From positions 2,852,001 through 2,916,000 of the forward strand of contig NZ_CP075188.1 in NCBI RefSeq assembly GCF_020510525.1: a stretch of 64,000 nucleotides of DNA. The letters run 5' to 3'. This document shows, piece by piece, positions 36,144-51,100 of this stretch (positions are counted from its first letter, which is position 1; every line of letters begins with the position of its first letter). The DNA is from Quatrionicoccus australiensis (lineage in GTDB: Bacteria; Pseudomonadota; Gammaproteobacteria; Burkholderiales; Rhodocyclaceae). Position numbers and translations under genes: made by a program. The notes below the pieces were generated by a model. It was not told the DNA's origin, did not search any database, and worked only from the letters and a program-made list of their open reading frames with translations.

Positions 36144-39100
36144 GTTTCGCTCGGCGCCCTTTGCCAGTCGATGTGTACGCGCCTGCGGGCCATGGCCGTC
36201 GCACAGGCCGGTCCACCGGCCCAGGCAATCTGGCCAACAAGACCCGCAAGAGGCAACGCCGAGGCCATTTGCAGCGGAGAGGAAGCCTGAGCCGTTTTCC
36301 CCATATCCGGCCACCCGGCCAATACGGAACGTTCTTCAGCCTCAAGCTGTTCCGGTAGCCAGCCGGCTGACGCGTCCGACAAGTCGCTGTGTGCCCCTGC
36401 CAACAGGGTTGCATGGCTCGAAGCAGCGCAAAACCTGGTGGGCGGTTCGTCCGACAAGTCGCCGTGTGCCCGTGCCAACAGGATTGTATGGCCCAAAGCG
36501 GCACCAGCCCCAGCAGGCGGTGCTTCACCGAATGAAGCCAGCAAGCCTCGGTCATAAATGCGGTCAGCAATATTGGCGAACACGCTATCGAACACCGAGA
36601 TAGGCCCCCGACCAAACATAATCTCCCCGAAGATCTCATCTGTATTAGCCTCCTCATCGACCAACCACGGCGATATTGAAGGAGCAGGAGGAACTGCCGA
36701 CGACGGAATTTGCGCGATTCCACCGCTATAAAGATGGTTAAGTGCCTGAGTGACCGCATCCTGGGAATTGTTGAGGGCGAAGGAATACGCCTCCGTGAAG
36801 CGCCACCCAGGCGTCAGGGCAACCGAGCCAGCTTCGCCCATCATGATGGAATTATCCAGAGAGCCACGCAGCAGGTCGTTGCCGGCACCCGCGATGAGAA
36901 TGTTGTAGTTATTACCACCACCAAGATCGTCATTTCCGCCGATGAACGGATTGATGTCCTCCGCCAGTATCGGATCACCGGTGACAAAGCGAACCCGGCC
37001 ATCGTCGCCAATCAGCAAATTCCGGCCGTTGCCACCGCTTAGAATGTCGTTGCCTTGGCTACCGATGACGACGTTCTTACCGCCACCACCGACGAGGGCG
37101 TCATTGCCAGCAGGCCTTCCAAGGAAGGACTCAACAAGCGCCGGCAGCCTTCCACCCGAATCCATGACGATGTGGCCGTTATCACCCAGAATGTAGTTGT
37201 TGCCGCTTCCGCCACTGACGTGATCGTCACCGTTACCGGCAATCACCATGTTGATGCCGGTTGTGGCCGACAGGTTGATCTGATCATTACCGCCGGTGGC
37301 GGTGCTGGTATCGAGTGAGCTGACCTCTGCTAGGCTGCTACCAGCAAAATCAGCGCGACCGTTGTCGCCAACAATGACATTGACGCCGCCCCCTGTCGAG
37401 GCAACCACATCGCCCCCGGCACCTGCGATAACCGTATTAGTGCCCCCGCCGAGCTCAATGATGTCATTGCCACCCAGCGTGATCTCAGTCGATTGCACAC
37501 TCACCAGCTTGCTACCGCTAGCATCCCATTGTGCGATGCCGTTGTCGCCCAAGATGGTACGAGTGCCGCTGGCGCCGATGGCACTGATGCTGTCGTCGCC
37601 AACACCGCCCAGGACAACTTGGTTGCCATCCCACAGGTTAAGGATGTCATTGCCGCCGGTGTCGACCTTAGTATCGAGGGTCTGAATCTGGATCAGTTTG
37701 CCGGCCGTGTTATAGGAGGCGGTTCCGTTGTCACCAACAACCACGTTGTTGCCCGTCACCGTTACATTGACAGTGTCCCCTCCAAAACCTGCGACAACCG
37801 TATTCGCCCCCCCGCCAAGCATAATGATGTCATTGCCACCCAGCGTGATCTCAGTCGATTGCACACTCACCAGGTTGCTGCCGCTAGCATCCCATTGTGC
37901 GACGCCGTTGTCGCCCAAGATGGCACGAGTGCCGCTGGCACCTGTGGCACTGATGCTGTCGTCGCCAACACCACCTAGGACAACTTGGTTGCCATCCCCT
38001 AGATTAAGGGTGTCATTGCCGCCGGTGGCGGCAATGGTGTCGAGGGTCTGAATCTGGATCAGCTTGCCGGCCGTGTTGTAGGAAGCGGTTCCGTTGTCAC
38101 CGACAACCACGTTATTACCCATCGCCGTGACGTTGACCGTGTCGCCGCCGAAACCGGCGATAACCGTGTTGTCACCACCACCGCCGTTGATAGTGTCGCT
38201 GCCGCCCTGTCCAGTATTGGTAGACATCGCGGACGTTACCAGCACGGCGTGATTGACATCGGCCCAAGTGTAGGCACCACTATCGCCGAAGATAATGTCG
38301 TTGCCGTTGCCGCCGGTGATGTTGTCATCGCCAATGCCACCCATGATGACGGAGCCCAGGGTAGAACCGGAGGCGTCAACGGCATCGTTGTCGGTCCAAT
38401 TCGGATTCGAGGGATCACTGGTGCGCGGCCCTTGAGTATCAAGGACGAAGAAACCATCAGTGCCGGCAGTGAGGTTTACCGCAACCTGGTCATTGCCCAG
38501 CCCAGTGTTCAACGTGGTGATGGTCGGGATATCAGCGTAGTACAAGGCATGGGCCACAGTCACGATATCGCTGCCATAACCTAGCCAATATTCTAGGCAG
38601 CTGAAGCGGCCGCCGGTAGCCGTCCACGTAACATCCGTTCCTGAAGTAAAGAGTCCCTCTATACTGTCCCTATTGACGGTAACAATCTTGTCGACATGGG
38701 AGCCGATGTCGCTGACACCGAGTGCGTTGTTCCCGATACCGGCGTCGATTGCCAGCGTTCCGTAGAACGTGCCATCAACGGTAAAATCGGTCGCTATCGT
38801 ACCAATGTTGACTATGTCATCGCCGCCTAGGGTGTTCAAGTGTGTTGTGCTACCCGCCGGATTGGCCAGCACAGCCACCGTATCGGCGCCCTCGCCTAGT
38901 TCGATGTCCAGGTTTTCCACGCGCCGGTAAAGCACTGCGCCGCCGAAGCCCTGAATGCGGCCGTAGCTCGTTCCCGACAAAGACTCTTCATCCAGCGTGA
39001 AGGCGCTACGCCCGGCCACAAAGCCGGTGTCATCCAGCCAGAGGCTGTCGCCGCTGCCATCGTTGCCATCAATGACAATCCGTGCCACCAGCTCGTCAAG

Positions 39101-42100
39101 CGTACCGCTGGCATTGGTTGCACGGGTCGAATCCACCAAGGTGGCCTGACTACCGAGATAGATGCTGTCATCGCCGCCCCCGGCGTCCAAATTTACCGTC
39201 GTGCCGGTGGAGCGTACATCCAATTTGCGGATGGCGAAGCGATCCGCGTAGGCAGAACCTAGGAGATTAACCGTAGCGGCATCGATGTCGCCATAGATCA
39301 TCACGTCGCCGCCAGTCATCTCGCCAGCCAGCCGGGCGATCTCGATGTCCACCTCGTCCGCCCGGATCGTAGCACCCTCTTCAAGGGTGAAACTGTCGTT
39401 AGCGCTTGCATGGATGGTGTTAATTGCCGTCACCGTCTTGCCGGACTTAACGACAAGATTATCGCCACTGGCACTAATGCTACCACCCGCCTCAAGGTAA
39501 ACATCGCTGCCCGAGATATCCTTATCGACGGTCAGCGGCGAATGGGTGGAAATATGCACATCGCCGCCCGACTGGAAGCCCGGATCTGTACCACCGACGA
39601 TCACGCCCCCGACGGTCATGGCTCCCGTGTTGCTGATCCAGGCGTTGCCGGTGGTTGCCTTGCCTTCGATGTTGCCAACGGCAGTCTTGATTTCCGCCCC
39701 CGAGGTGCCGATGTTGTCGCGGGCGAAGAGCCACAGCTTGCCGCGCAGAACGTTGTCACCACTGGTACGGCCGTTGTAGATGCTCCCGTCCGGCACAACG
39801 ATGTAGGCCGTGGAACTGGCGCCGACGCCGACCTGATCGAGGTACAGATCGCCCACGGTCTGGATGATGCGGGTATCCTTGTAGCTTTCGGTCTTTACTA
39901 GCCCCTGTGTTCCCGCCATGTACTGCGCCCGAATATCCAGCTCATTGCCAGCCTCGCCGATACCGCCACCATCGGCAGTCAGGGTGATACTGCGAGCGGA
40001 TATATCGGCACCAGGACGGCCATAACTCCCAACGGTAAAGTCGCTGGCGCGGTCGAGAATAGACAGAGCCGCCCGCAACGTAACATCGCCGTTGTTGGCG
40101 ACGACGTGATCCAGCTTCAAGTTGCCGTCTACTTCGCGCAGGTTGATCGAGCCGCCGCTGGCGGTCAGATTCACCGTGCCGGTGGTGTCGGCGGGATCGA
40201 CGATGAGATCGCCTAGCATGGACACTTCGAGAGCATCACCAGTCTCGCCGATGCCGTTGGCGGCGGACAGCGTCAAATGGTTGGCGGATATCTTGGCCGA
40301 GTCGCTGTTCAGCGCATCGACAATGGCGCCGATGGAAGCCAGGGTCACGTCGCCCTCCAGGGACGACACCCCTTCCAGGCGCAAATCACCGCTGCTCGCG
40401 GCAACTCCGGCGCTCTTGATGCCGGCAATGAAGACATCATTGTTTGCACGGGCCGTCAGCGTCCCCTTGAGGGCACTGGTGGCGCGCAGGTCAACCCGCA
40501 CCGGGCTACCGCTGGTGCCAATGGCACCCAGGCCCGACTCCAGAACCACGTCGCTGGAAACGATATTGGCGCTGGCATCACCAAGCCCATTGACGATGCC
40601 GTTCCGGGCACGGATGCGAACGTCCGCCGCGCCCGTGATGTGTCCAAGGGAAACAGTATTCTCCGAGCCAAGATATAGGCTCCCGGCGCTGGCAGTCGCA
40701 TCCACCGCGACCGTGTCGCCGTTGGCGGCACCGACGTTCACGTCGTTGATCTGGGCAATGAAGAGTTGAGTGATGCCATTCGCCGAGACGGTGGCCGAGG
40801 CATCGTTCTGGGCAGTGAACTGAGCGCCGCCAACGGCCTCCACGGTCAGGGTGGCACCCGAGACGGCGGTGATTCGATACGACTGACCCGTTCCCGTCGC
40901 GCTCTTGACGCCATTGCCGCCAATCTGGATCAACGCGCCGACCACATAGCCGTTATCCGTATTCCAAGCGCCGCTCGCCAAGGTGATTGTATTGGCGCCG
41001 CCGGCCACGGCGAAACTCATTGCGGCGGAAACCGGGTTGGGATTGTCAATGAACGGCGTCACCGTCGCCATCTGCGAACTGCCCTGAGCGACGAAGCGGG
41101 CGCCGCTGACCGACTCCACGGTCAGCGTGGCTCCGGAAACTCCAGTGATGCGATAGGACTGTCCCAGGGACGTGGCGCTGCCAACGCCGCTGCCGGAAAC
41201 CTGAATCAACCGCCCGACTACGTATCCGTCGGCGGCGTTCCAGCTACCGCTGTCCAGCGTAATCGTGTTGACGCCACCCGTGGTGGCAAAACGCATCGCG
41301 GCGGTAACCACATTGCCGGCCACGAAGGTAACATCGGCACGGTCGGCGGCAGCCAAGGCGAGGCGCTGGACATCGGTGAGCACAGTGCTACCCGTCACAT
41401 CCACCGTCACTGACGCGTCCGCATTGCCAACTCGGGCAGCGTTTATGACCACGTGGGCGGCGACGATGTTCGGACTTTCGATGGACGCCTGAGTAGACGG
41501 CGTCGGCTTGAGCAGCCCGGCACCAATAGTAAATAGCAGTTCCTGTTCGGTATGGACCTTGATCCCGCTGATCAGCGTGGCGATATCGGCCGCCGTCAAC
41601 GTATAGCCGTAGTTCGCATCGTATAACACGCTCGTTGCGCGCCAGCGCGCATCGAGATCTGCGTACTGCTGGAGCCGCGAATTGTTGAGCGTCTGGATGG
41701 CGGCGTCGTTGTAATTGAGAACCGTCCGATAGTAGGATTCCTCCGCTGTCGTGAGCGCGGCACTGCCTGCATTACGCCATTGCCAGTAGGTGCGATATTC
41801 CTGCGTCTGGGCGGCAGCAAAAGCGTCTTTGGTATCGGCAAGCTTCTGGTCGAAACCGGCACTGCTGGTGAGGTTCAAATCCTTCCACAGGCCATTGCGC
41901 AACTGGTCGACAGTGCGCGTGTCGACGGTCTGCACGCCATTGGCGTCGATCATTCCGCCGCCGACAATGGTAAGCGAGACCCTACTGTTGGTCCCGGTGG
42001 ACGCGATCCGGTTCACGCGCAGATCCCCGCCAGAGGACGACAGGTAAATGTCGCCGGTGGCGCTGGCGGAAAGCGCGTCGGTGACCGTTGCGGCGTTGAT

Positions 42101-45100
42101 GGTGATGGCGCGGGCGGCGCTGCCGATGGCGCCGTTCGTGGCGATCAGGTTGACGTTGCTGCCCTGGACCGTCGTGCCGGCGACGGCGGTGATATCGTCA
42201 CTTGCCGTCAGTTTGGCCGTGCCGCCACCAGCCCGGATATTGCCCAGATTGAGATTGCCGGCCACCTCGCGGATATCGACTCCGCCGCCGCTAGAGCTTG
42301 CGTCAAGCCGGCCGGCATTCCAGGAAACCGACTGCCAGTTAGCCGTGTCACCGTAATTTACCCCGGACAGTGTTGTCGTCAGCGGATTAGCGCCGACATA
42401 ACGATAAACGGCGCCGGCCGTGCCGCCGGCCATGTAGCCCTGAATCGCCTGCACCGTGGCGCCCTTTACGATGCGCGTTGTGCCATTGGCACTCACCGCA
42501 TCGCTGCTGGAGAAGTCCCGCGCCGCGTTGTCGGCCAGATCGACTTGCAGACTAGTGTTACCACTGCCGTTGATGTTGCCGCCGGCCGTGAGCGACAATG
42601 ACTGGCCGGTGATGATGGCACTGTCATTGACACCCTGAATGCGCCCGGTGGCAGTTAGGGTGGTCATGCCCGAAGTATTGCGGATTTTCCCCGAGAGCAG
42701 GATGCCGGCGTTGGAATTCACCGTCACCGCGCTGGCGGTTCCACCGATGAAGTTGATGTTTACCGCGCGGGTCGCCGTGATGGTGCTGGTGTAATAGTTG
42801 CGGGTGCTTTGGTATTTTTCCCACTTCGTCGTTGTCGTCGACTCGCCGTACCAGGTTGTCTCAACGTCACGATCCGTGATGTGCCACCCCGTTCCGCTAA
42901 GGTCAATTACTTGGTGATCGAACTTCGTCGCTTCGGGACTGGCATCAACGCAGTAGTAGGCTGCATCGCCCACCAATGCGGGTCCGGTTAGCGGAATGGT
43001 CGTACACCTAGCGTCCAATGTTGCAGAGCTAAGCGTAAACCACGCCCAGCCCGACTGGACATCCGTGTAGGTCGACTCAAATCCTATATCCGCTGCCATC
43101 GTCCAGCCGTAACGCAGGCCGTTGGTGGTCGGGGTGTAGGACGATGCGGGAGTCGCCTGCACGACACCATCGATCGTCTCGGTAACGGAGTTGCCAACCA
43201 CCTCGTATCGAGTGACCTGCACCGCACCAGTGGTCTTATTCTTGTCGTTGATGATCAGCAGGCCGGCGCCACGCTGGCCGGCGTCGATGCCACGTATTTC
43301 CACATCGTAGCCAGTCTGATTATTGACGTTGACATTGGAATAGCCGCTGAGCACCTTGATATTGCCGTTGCCCGTGTTGGCAATGGTTCCGGTCAGTTCG
43401 ACATGTCCACCGCCCGTGTTGATCTGGGCGACGACGATGCGCTTATTAGTGTTGTCCCAATAGACGGTGAAGTCCTGTTCCCATGCGTAGGGATGCGCCA
43501 GATCCCGGCTCGCCAGAGACGTCAGGCCCTGGGCGCCACTGGCCTTGATGGCGGCGATCCGGGTGGCCATGGTGCCATCCAGGGTCATCGCATAGCTGTC
43601 ATTGCCACTCTGGAGTAGACCATTGAGGTTGATCGTCTGGGCCTCGATCTTGATAACGTCGCCATAGAGGATGGCGGGATCGCCCTCAGTGGCTGGACCC
43701 GCGGCAATCATGGCGTTGTATTTATTAACCAAGGTCTGCTTGAGGACGTCATCGGACGCCGTGTAATCCCAAGTGATGGCATCCAGGATCGCCAGAGGAT
43801 CGCCGCCACGGCAGTATTCGGTCACACCATGGATATTGACGCCACCACGGGAAGTGATGCTCTGATCCTTGGCGCGCAAGGCGGCCCCGATGTCGGTCAC
43901 CCCTCCGGCACTGTTGCGGATGATCACGCTGCCGCCAAGATTGTCGACGGCGCCGCGAATCAGGATGTCGCCCAGAGGCACCGTCACGCCGTTCGGCAGC
44001 GATGGCGCCTGCTCGACGATCGTGATCGTGGGACCGAGGCCGGTGGTGCCGGTGCGAATGGAGCTGAAGGCGGCGTCGGCGCCGATCTCGGCATTGCTGC
44101 CAACGGCATAGCCGTTCAAATACAGGCCCGAGCGATTGTAGGGAATCACTATGCCGTTGATTTGCAGGCTCGCCGGCGCCCTATTTTCGATGGTCACCGA
44201 AATGTCGCCGCGCGAATCGAAGCTACCGCCACCACCGAGGCTGGTGCCTCTGATATCGATGATGCCCGCCTTAACCCGGATCGGATCGACCACGATAATG
44301 GCGGAGGGCTTTTTGACCGGGGTGATGACGGAATTTCCGCTCGGGTCCGTTTCTCTCGTTCCCAGCCCATCGGCCAGCAGCAGGTTGGCCAGGCGGCTCA
44401 CTTCGGCCGCGTAGTAGTCGGTCAAAGTGGTATTGGGACCACCCTTGAACAGACTGTAATTGGCGAGAGCCGTTTTATATTCCGTGAATAGTTCCTGATC
44501 GGCCGTTGCCGAGGTCTTTCTCCAGGTGACGTTGCCGACATTCGTCGTCTCCATCACCCGCGGATCTGAGGTGGACTGGTTCCAGTCGAGTACCAAGCTC
44601 AGGTCGCTGTTGATGTTGGTTTGCAGCGCGCCGTCGACCCGTACCGTGCCGACGGTGGTGGTGGTCCACTCGCCACTATCGCTGGCGCTGCCGCGGATGG
44701 CGTCGCCAATCGCGCTAATCCAGCTAGTGGTATGGGCATGGGCGTAGGCATTGATGACGTTAATATATGCCGCGCGCAGGTTGATGTCATCGCCGCCCAG
44801 CAGGCTGGCACCGGCGTCGACGCCGATGTTGTTGGCGATATTGAGAATGATGGTGGCACCGACTGAACTGATCGGGATCAAGCTGCCGGCAAAGGTATCG
44901 ACACGGGATGTGACGGCCCAACTGTCGAAGTTGTGGTCGCCATCCTCGCCGGCCAGCAGGTTCATCGCCCCCAGCGCCTTGAGGGTGGCGCCATACACAT
45001 GCACCTCGTTCAGCGGATTGAGCGTGATCGTCGCACTACCGGTGGCAACCGTGGCGGCACCGTAGGTTTCGGCCGAGACGGTGTTGGACAGGTCCCCCGT

Positions 45101-48100
45101 GGCGCGGGCGGAAAGCTCCATCAGGCCGACACTTTCCAGCTTGGCGCCGCTCTTGACCAGGACATGCCCCGCCACCGTGCCACCGATGCTGGAACTGGCC
45201 CCGGCGCCGGAGATGGCGCCGCCGGTGGTCAGACTGACCCGGTCGCGCATCTGAAGGTCATTCAGTGTCGTCAAATGCATCTCGCCGGCTGCCAGAACGG
45301 GACCGATGACCGTAAGTTGAGCGTTGGTGCCCACCGTGGTGTTGGTGTCTAAATTTACCGTCATCTTGCTGACGGCACCGGCGGCGGAAGCAATGCCACC
45401 GGTGGCACCCTTGATGTTCGGATCGGCCAGGTCGGCCTTGCGCACCCGGTCGGCGGCGCTCATGGTGATGTTGTAGGCCGTGACACGGGCGTTGTCGCCG
45501 GCTTCTGCCGTGACATGAGCGTTGACGGTATTGTCTTCCTCGGCGCCGGTACCGGCGAGCAGGCCAGCGCCAACGACCACAATCTGGCCGTTGGTGGTGG
45601 CGGTGTGATCGGCACTGACGGTGAGGTTGCCGCCGGCCGCGGCATTGGTGAGCGTGACAGTGACGTTCTTGCCCAGCGTCGCGTTGGTGGTACTGCTACC
45701 GTTGGCATCGGCCAGGGCACCGGCGCCAGCAATGGCGCCACCGCTGCCGGCAAGCACCTTGGCCAGGTTGTCTTCCCTGGCATTAGCGGTGATGCTGAGA
45801 TTGCCGCCAATGTATGTCGCGCTGTCGGCCAAGCTCGCCGTGTTGAGCGCATTCGAGGTGGCATGGGCCAGCCCGGCACCAGCGGCGAGAAGTCCGAGGT
45901 TGAAGTTGTCGGCGGTGGCGCGCTGCACGCTGGTGGCCGTCACCGCCGCCGTGCCGGTGCCGCTGATGCTGAAACTGCCGCCGGCATCGAGCCAGGCGCT
46001 GGTGACCGCCCGCTGAGCGTCCGTGCCATCGCGGGCATTGGCTTCCGAACCGCTGACGCCCACCAGCAGGCCACCGGACGCGCCGATGGCCTGGGCCGTC
46101 GCATTCTCGCCGGCTGCGGGCACATTGCGCAGCGCCTGCACGGTGAGGTTGGCGGCTGTCAGTGTGCCACTGGCGCCAGCATGAGCCTGAACGGTAGGAT
46201 TGACAACGGCATCGGCCTTGGAAACGCCGATGGCCACGCCGCCGGCAACGGCAACCCCTATCGACCTGGCGTTCGCCCGGGGCGTCGCGGCGGCGGTGAT
46301 ATTAACGTTGCCGGTAAACGTGCAGGTGGCACCGCCGGCCAAGTAGGCCGTCACGGTCGGATTCACCGTGGCTTGCGCCGCCGCGCCGGCACCGGAAATG
46401 ATGCCACCGGCCAGTGCTATCGCTTCAGCGTTGGCGGTTTGGTTGGCAGTGGCGCTAATGCCGAGGCTATAGGCTCGGACGCTGGCGCTGGCCACGTAGG
46501 CACTCACGGTACCGGCAGCGACAACCTGAGTCGTACTGCTACCCGCAGCGAGGCCGTTGCTGAGTGCCGCACCTGCGGTCTTCGATGTCGCGGAGCTGGA
46601 ACTCAGTGCGCTGACGGTGACGGCGCTACCGCTGGTGTCCAGCGTGCTGTTCGACGCCGTATAGGCGGAAACGTCGGTAGTAATAGTCGCCGAGGACTGG
46701 GCGCCGCCTGCGGCGACGGCAATGCCGCCGTAGCTGTAGGCGACGGAGGTAGCCCAAACCGTGCTGTTGATTGTATCGTTAGCGGTGGCGGAAATCGAAA
46801 CGCTGCCCCCACTGGCTGAGATCGTGGCACTGTCGCCTACCCAGGCACTCACCGAACCGCTGATGTCGTTGGTAGCAACGGAGAGGCCGACAGATACGGC
46901 GTTCGATACGCCGGCTGCAACCGAAACGGCCCCGACCACCGCATTGATGGTGGATTGCTCGTAGGCGGACAGGACAATCTTGCGCGCGGCGCTCCCGTTG
47001 GCGGTTGCAGTCAGGCTGCCACCGGAAACATAGGTAGCGACGGTGTTATGCACCGTATTTCCGGCGCCGGCACCGGCGCCGGAAATGGCGACGTTCGAAG
47101 CAGCAAGACTGGCGCCGATGGCCGTGGCGTGGATGGTGCCGGCCGCAGAAGCCGTCATTTCGAGGTCATTGGCGCTGATGTTGGCACCACTACTGTAGGC
47201 TTTCACCGTATCGCCGATGTCGTTGGTCGCAGCGGCGGCGGCCAAACCTACTGCGGCACCGGCCGAGACCGCCACCGTCAGGCTGGCGGCGACGATATCG
47301 GATTCAACCGAGGCCGTATCCGAAGCCGTGAAATACGCCTTGTGACCGGCCGTCAGCTTGCCGCCACTGGCGTAGGCCAGCACGCTATTGGTGGTCTTGT
47401 TCTTGGCGTAACCGACGCTGACGCCGACCGAACCGCTGCCAATGCCGCCGGTAATACTGGCCGAGGCGGCAACAGAAAGGGCGTAAAGATCTGCGTTCTC
47501 CGTCGCCGTAAACAGGGCGTCGGAGCCGATGCTCAGGTAGGACGTGTTGGTGTAGGCATGTACCTTGTTATCGACCGTATTTTCCGCCAGGGACAAGCCG
47601 AGGGAAACCGAGCCGGCGCCAATACCACCAGCAGCGGAAACCGCCAGCGAACCGGCCACGGCGCGAATCGCCGTGCTGTCGGTGGCCGTCACCGTAAGCG
47701 CGCCACTGGTCGTGATGCCCTCATGGCCGACACCGGCGCTACCGCTGTTGGCAATGTAGGCGGCAACGGTATTGGTCACAATATTGGTCGAATCGGCACC
47801 AGCCGCCGAAGCCGCGAAACCGCCACCGACGCCACCGGCGCCAGCCACAGCCGCGCCGACGGACACGGCGGTAACGTAACCCGTTTCCTCGGCCGCAAGG
47901 CTGAACGCATCGTTGGCATTGACGGTTGCGCCGTCGACGTAGGCCTTGACGGTATTGGTGACGGTATTGATGGCCACTGCCGCCCCGAGGGAACCGGCAC
48001 CGCCACCCCCGGCGCCCCCGGCGCCCGACCCGGCAAGACCGCCACCAACCGCCAGCAAGGTACTGGTATCGCTGGCTTTCAGGCTGATATCGGCACCGCT

Positions 48101-51100
48101 GCCCGTGGTGGTCAGACCGCCGACGCCGTCCGCATGAGCCAGCACGGTGTTGGTGATGAAGTTGAGCGACGTCGCCCCGGCCACCGCCACCGACCCGCCG
48201 CCACCGGCGCCACCGGAACCGGCCACCGAGCCGCCGACGCTGATCGCACGCACGGTGGCATTCTCCGTCGCCGTGAGCGTGATGTTGTCGACGGCCGTGA
48301 TATAGGCCTTCTCGGCATAAGCCTTGACGGTGTTGGTGACAGTGTTCGTCGTCTGGGAATATCCGGCCGCCACTGCGCCACCACCACCGGCGCCACCAGC
48401 GCCAGCAATCGCGAGCGACCCGGCACCGCCGTCGATATGCGTGGCGTCCGTGGCACTGATGGTCACGGCCCCGCCCGCCTGGATGCCAGGCAAAACGGCA
48501 CTGCCGCTGTTGGCAATGTAGGCGGCGATGGTGTTGGTCACCGTGTCGACTGAAGCCGAGCCGGCCGCAGAGGCGCCAAAACCGCCGCCGGCACCGCCGG
48601 CACCAGCCACTGCCGAACCGACCGACACCGCGGTGACATAACCGGTTTCCTCGGCGGTAAGACTGATGGCATTCTTGGCGTCAAGAGTGGCCCCATCCAC
48701 GTAGGCTGCCACCGTGTTGCCCACCGTGTTGGCGGCTCCAGCCACCCCCAGGGAACCGGCGCCGCCGCCGCCGGCACCACCAGCACCGGAACCAGTTAGA
48801 CCGCCGCCAACCGCCAGCAAGGTACTGGTATCACTAGCTTTCAGGCTGATATCGGCGCCGCTGCCGGTAGTGGTCAGAGCGGCGCCACCATCGGCGTAAG
48901 CCTTGACGGTGTTATGAATGAAGTTGAGGGAAGTCGCCCCCGCCACCGCCACCGACCCGCCACCGCCGGCACCGCCGGAGCCAGCCACCGTGCCTCCCAC
49001 CGAGATGGCACGCACCGTAGCCCCTTCTGTCGCCGCAAGCATGATGTCGTCGACTGCCGTGATATAAGCATTCTCGGCATAGGCCGAAACGGCATTGGTC
49101 ACGGTGTTCGTCGTCTGCGCATAACCGACCGCCACTGCGCCACCACCACCGGCCCCACCGGCGCCGGCAATGGCGAGCGACCCGGCACCGCCATCGATTT
49201 CGGTATTGTCGGTGGCACTGATGGTTACGGTCCCGCCGGCCTGGATGCCAGGCAAAACAGCGCTACCGCTGTTGGCAACGTAAGCGGCGATGGTATTGGT
49301 CACACCATTGACAACGACCGAGCCGGCCGCCGAGGCGCCAAAGCCGCCACCGGCACCGCCGGCCCCCGCCACGGCCGCGCCAAGCGCCACCGCGGTGATG
49401 GTTCCACTCTCTCCAGCGGAAATACTGAAGGCATCCTTGGCGTTGATGGTGGTGCCATCCACGTAGGCGTTAATCGTATTGCCGATTTCGTTGTCGGCCG
49501 TAGCCGCGCCGAGTGAACCCGCCCCGCCGCCGCCGGCACCACCGGCGCCGGACCCGGCAAGACCACCGCCAACCGCCAGCAGCGTGCTGGTATCGCTGGC
49601 AGTAAGGCTGATGTCAGCGCCTGCCCCCGTGGTTGTCAAATTACCGGCGCCGTCGGCATAAGCCTGGACCGTGTTGTTGATGAAGTTGAGAGAGGTCGCC
49701 CCGGCGGCTGCCACGGCGCCACCGCCCCCGGCTCCGCCGGCTCCAGCCACGGCGCCGCCGACGGTAATTGCCCGCGCGGTGGCGTTTTCCGTCGCCGTGA
49801 TGGCGATATTGCCCACGGCCGAAACATAGGATTTCTCGGCGTAGGCCGAGACGGCGTTATGCACAATATTCGTTGCCAGAGAGAAGCCGACCGCTCCCGC
49901 CGCGCCGCCGCCCGCTCCGCCCGCGCCGGAAACGGCGAGTGCCCCGGCGGAAGTGTTGATTTCCGTGCTATCCGTGGCGCTGATGGTCACGCTTCCATCG
50001 GCCTGGATGCCGGGCGAGGCGATGCTGCTGCCGCTGTTGGCAACATAGGCCGCGACGGTGTTGGTCACCGTGGCAGTGGCGGACGACCCCGCCCCGGAGA
50101 GAGAAACACCACCGCCGGCACCGCCAGAGCCGGCTACCGCCGCGCCCAAGGTGACGGAAACGATGCTACCGGTGGCCTGGGCAGTTAGGCCGATGTTGCC
50201 GCTGGCGTCCAGCGTGGCGCCGTCGGCGTAGGCCTTAACGGTATTGCCAATATTGCTGACAGCCACAGCCGCGCCGAGCGAACCCGCGCCGCCGCCACCG
50301 GAACCGCCGGCGCCAGCGATGGCAAGCCCACCGCCGATGGCAAGAATGGTGCTGGAATCGGTAGCGGACAGCTTAATGTCATTGCCAGTGCCGGTTGTCG
50401 TAAGTTTGGCGCCATTCAACGCATCTGCATAAACGTAGTTGTGGATGGTGTTCGTTGACACCGCACCGCCGGCAGCCGCTGCCACACCGCCGCCGGAACC
50501 ACCGGCAGCGGCCACCGAACCACCAACGGTCAAGGAATCAATCGACGCATTTTCGCTAGCGGACAGGGTCAGCGTACCGCCGGCTTCGACGTCTGCCTTG
50601 TCGACCTTGGCTTCAACGGTATCGCTGATGTCATTGACGGATACGGAAATGCCGACAGAGCCGGTACCACCGCCACCACCGCCCGCCGCCACGCCGACAG
50701 CGAGTGTGCCGGCGATGGCACGGATGTCGGCATCGTCGGTGGCGCTGACCGAAATGGCGCCGCCGGCCTTGGTCTTGCGGCTGCCGACGCCGTTGCGAAT
50801 GGTGGCGCTAATGCTGTTTCTCACCGTATTGCCACTGCCAGCACCGGCACCAGACCCTGAAAGCCCGCCGCTGCCGGTAGCAACGGCCACCGAGACGCCG
50901 AAAGTAAAGGCATAGATAGCCGAGCTGGAGGAAGCCGTCACCTGCACACCGCCAAGGTCAACGCTAACATCGGCGTTATCGATGCTCGCCGCCGTGTTAT
51001 TGGCAATGTCGTTGTAGGCCACGGAAACCCCGGCCGCCAAGGAGCCGCCGCCAGAGGTACCCACCGCGACGCCAATGCCGCCAGCCAGGGCCCAGATGGC

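Noticed and set aside
45515..48553. Long plus-strand open frames opposite the giant gene
   Set aside because: They mirror the Gly/Ala-rich repeats of the giant protein, have no ribosome sites or recognisable motifs, and are explained by codon bias on the other strand.
47690..50830. Regular repeats as a possible CRISPR array
   Set aside because: The 762-bp units are in frame within one protein, with no short repeat/spacer alternation and no cas genes.
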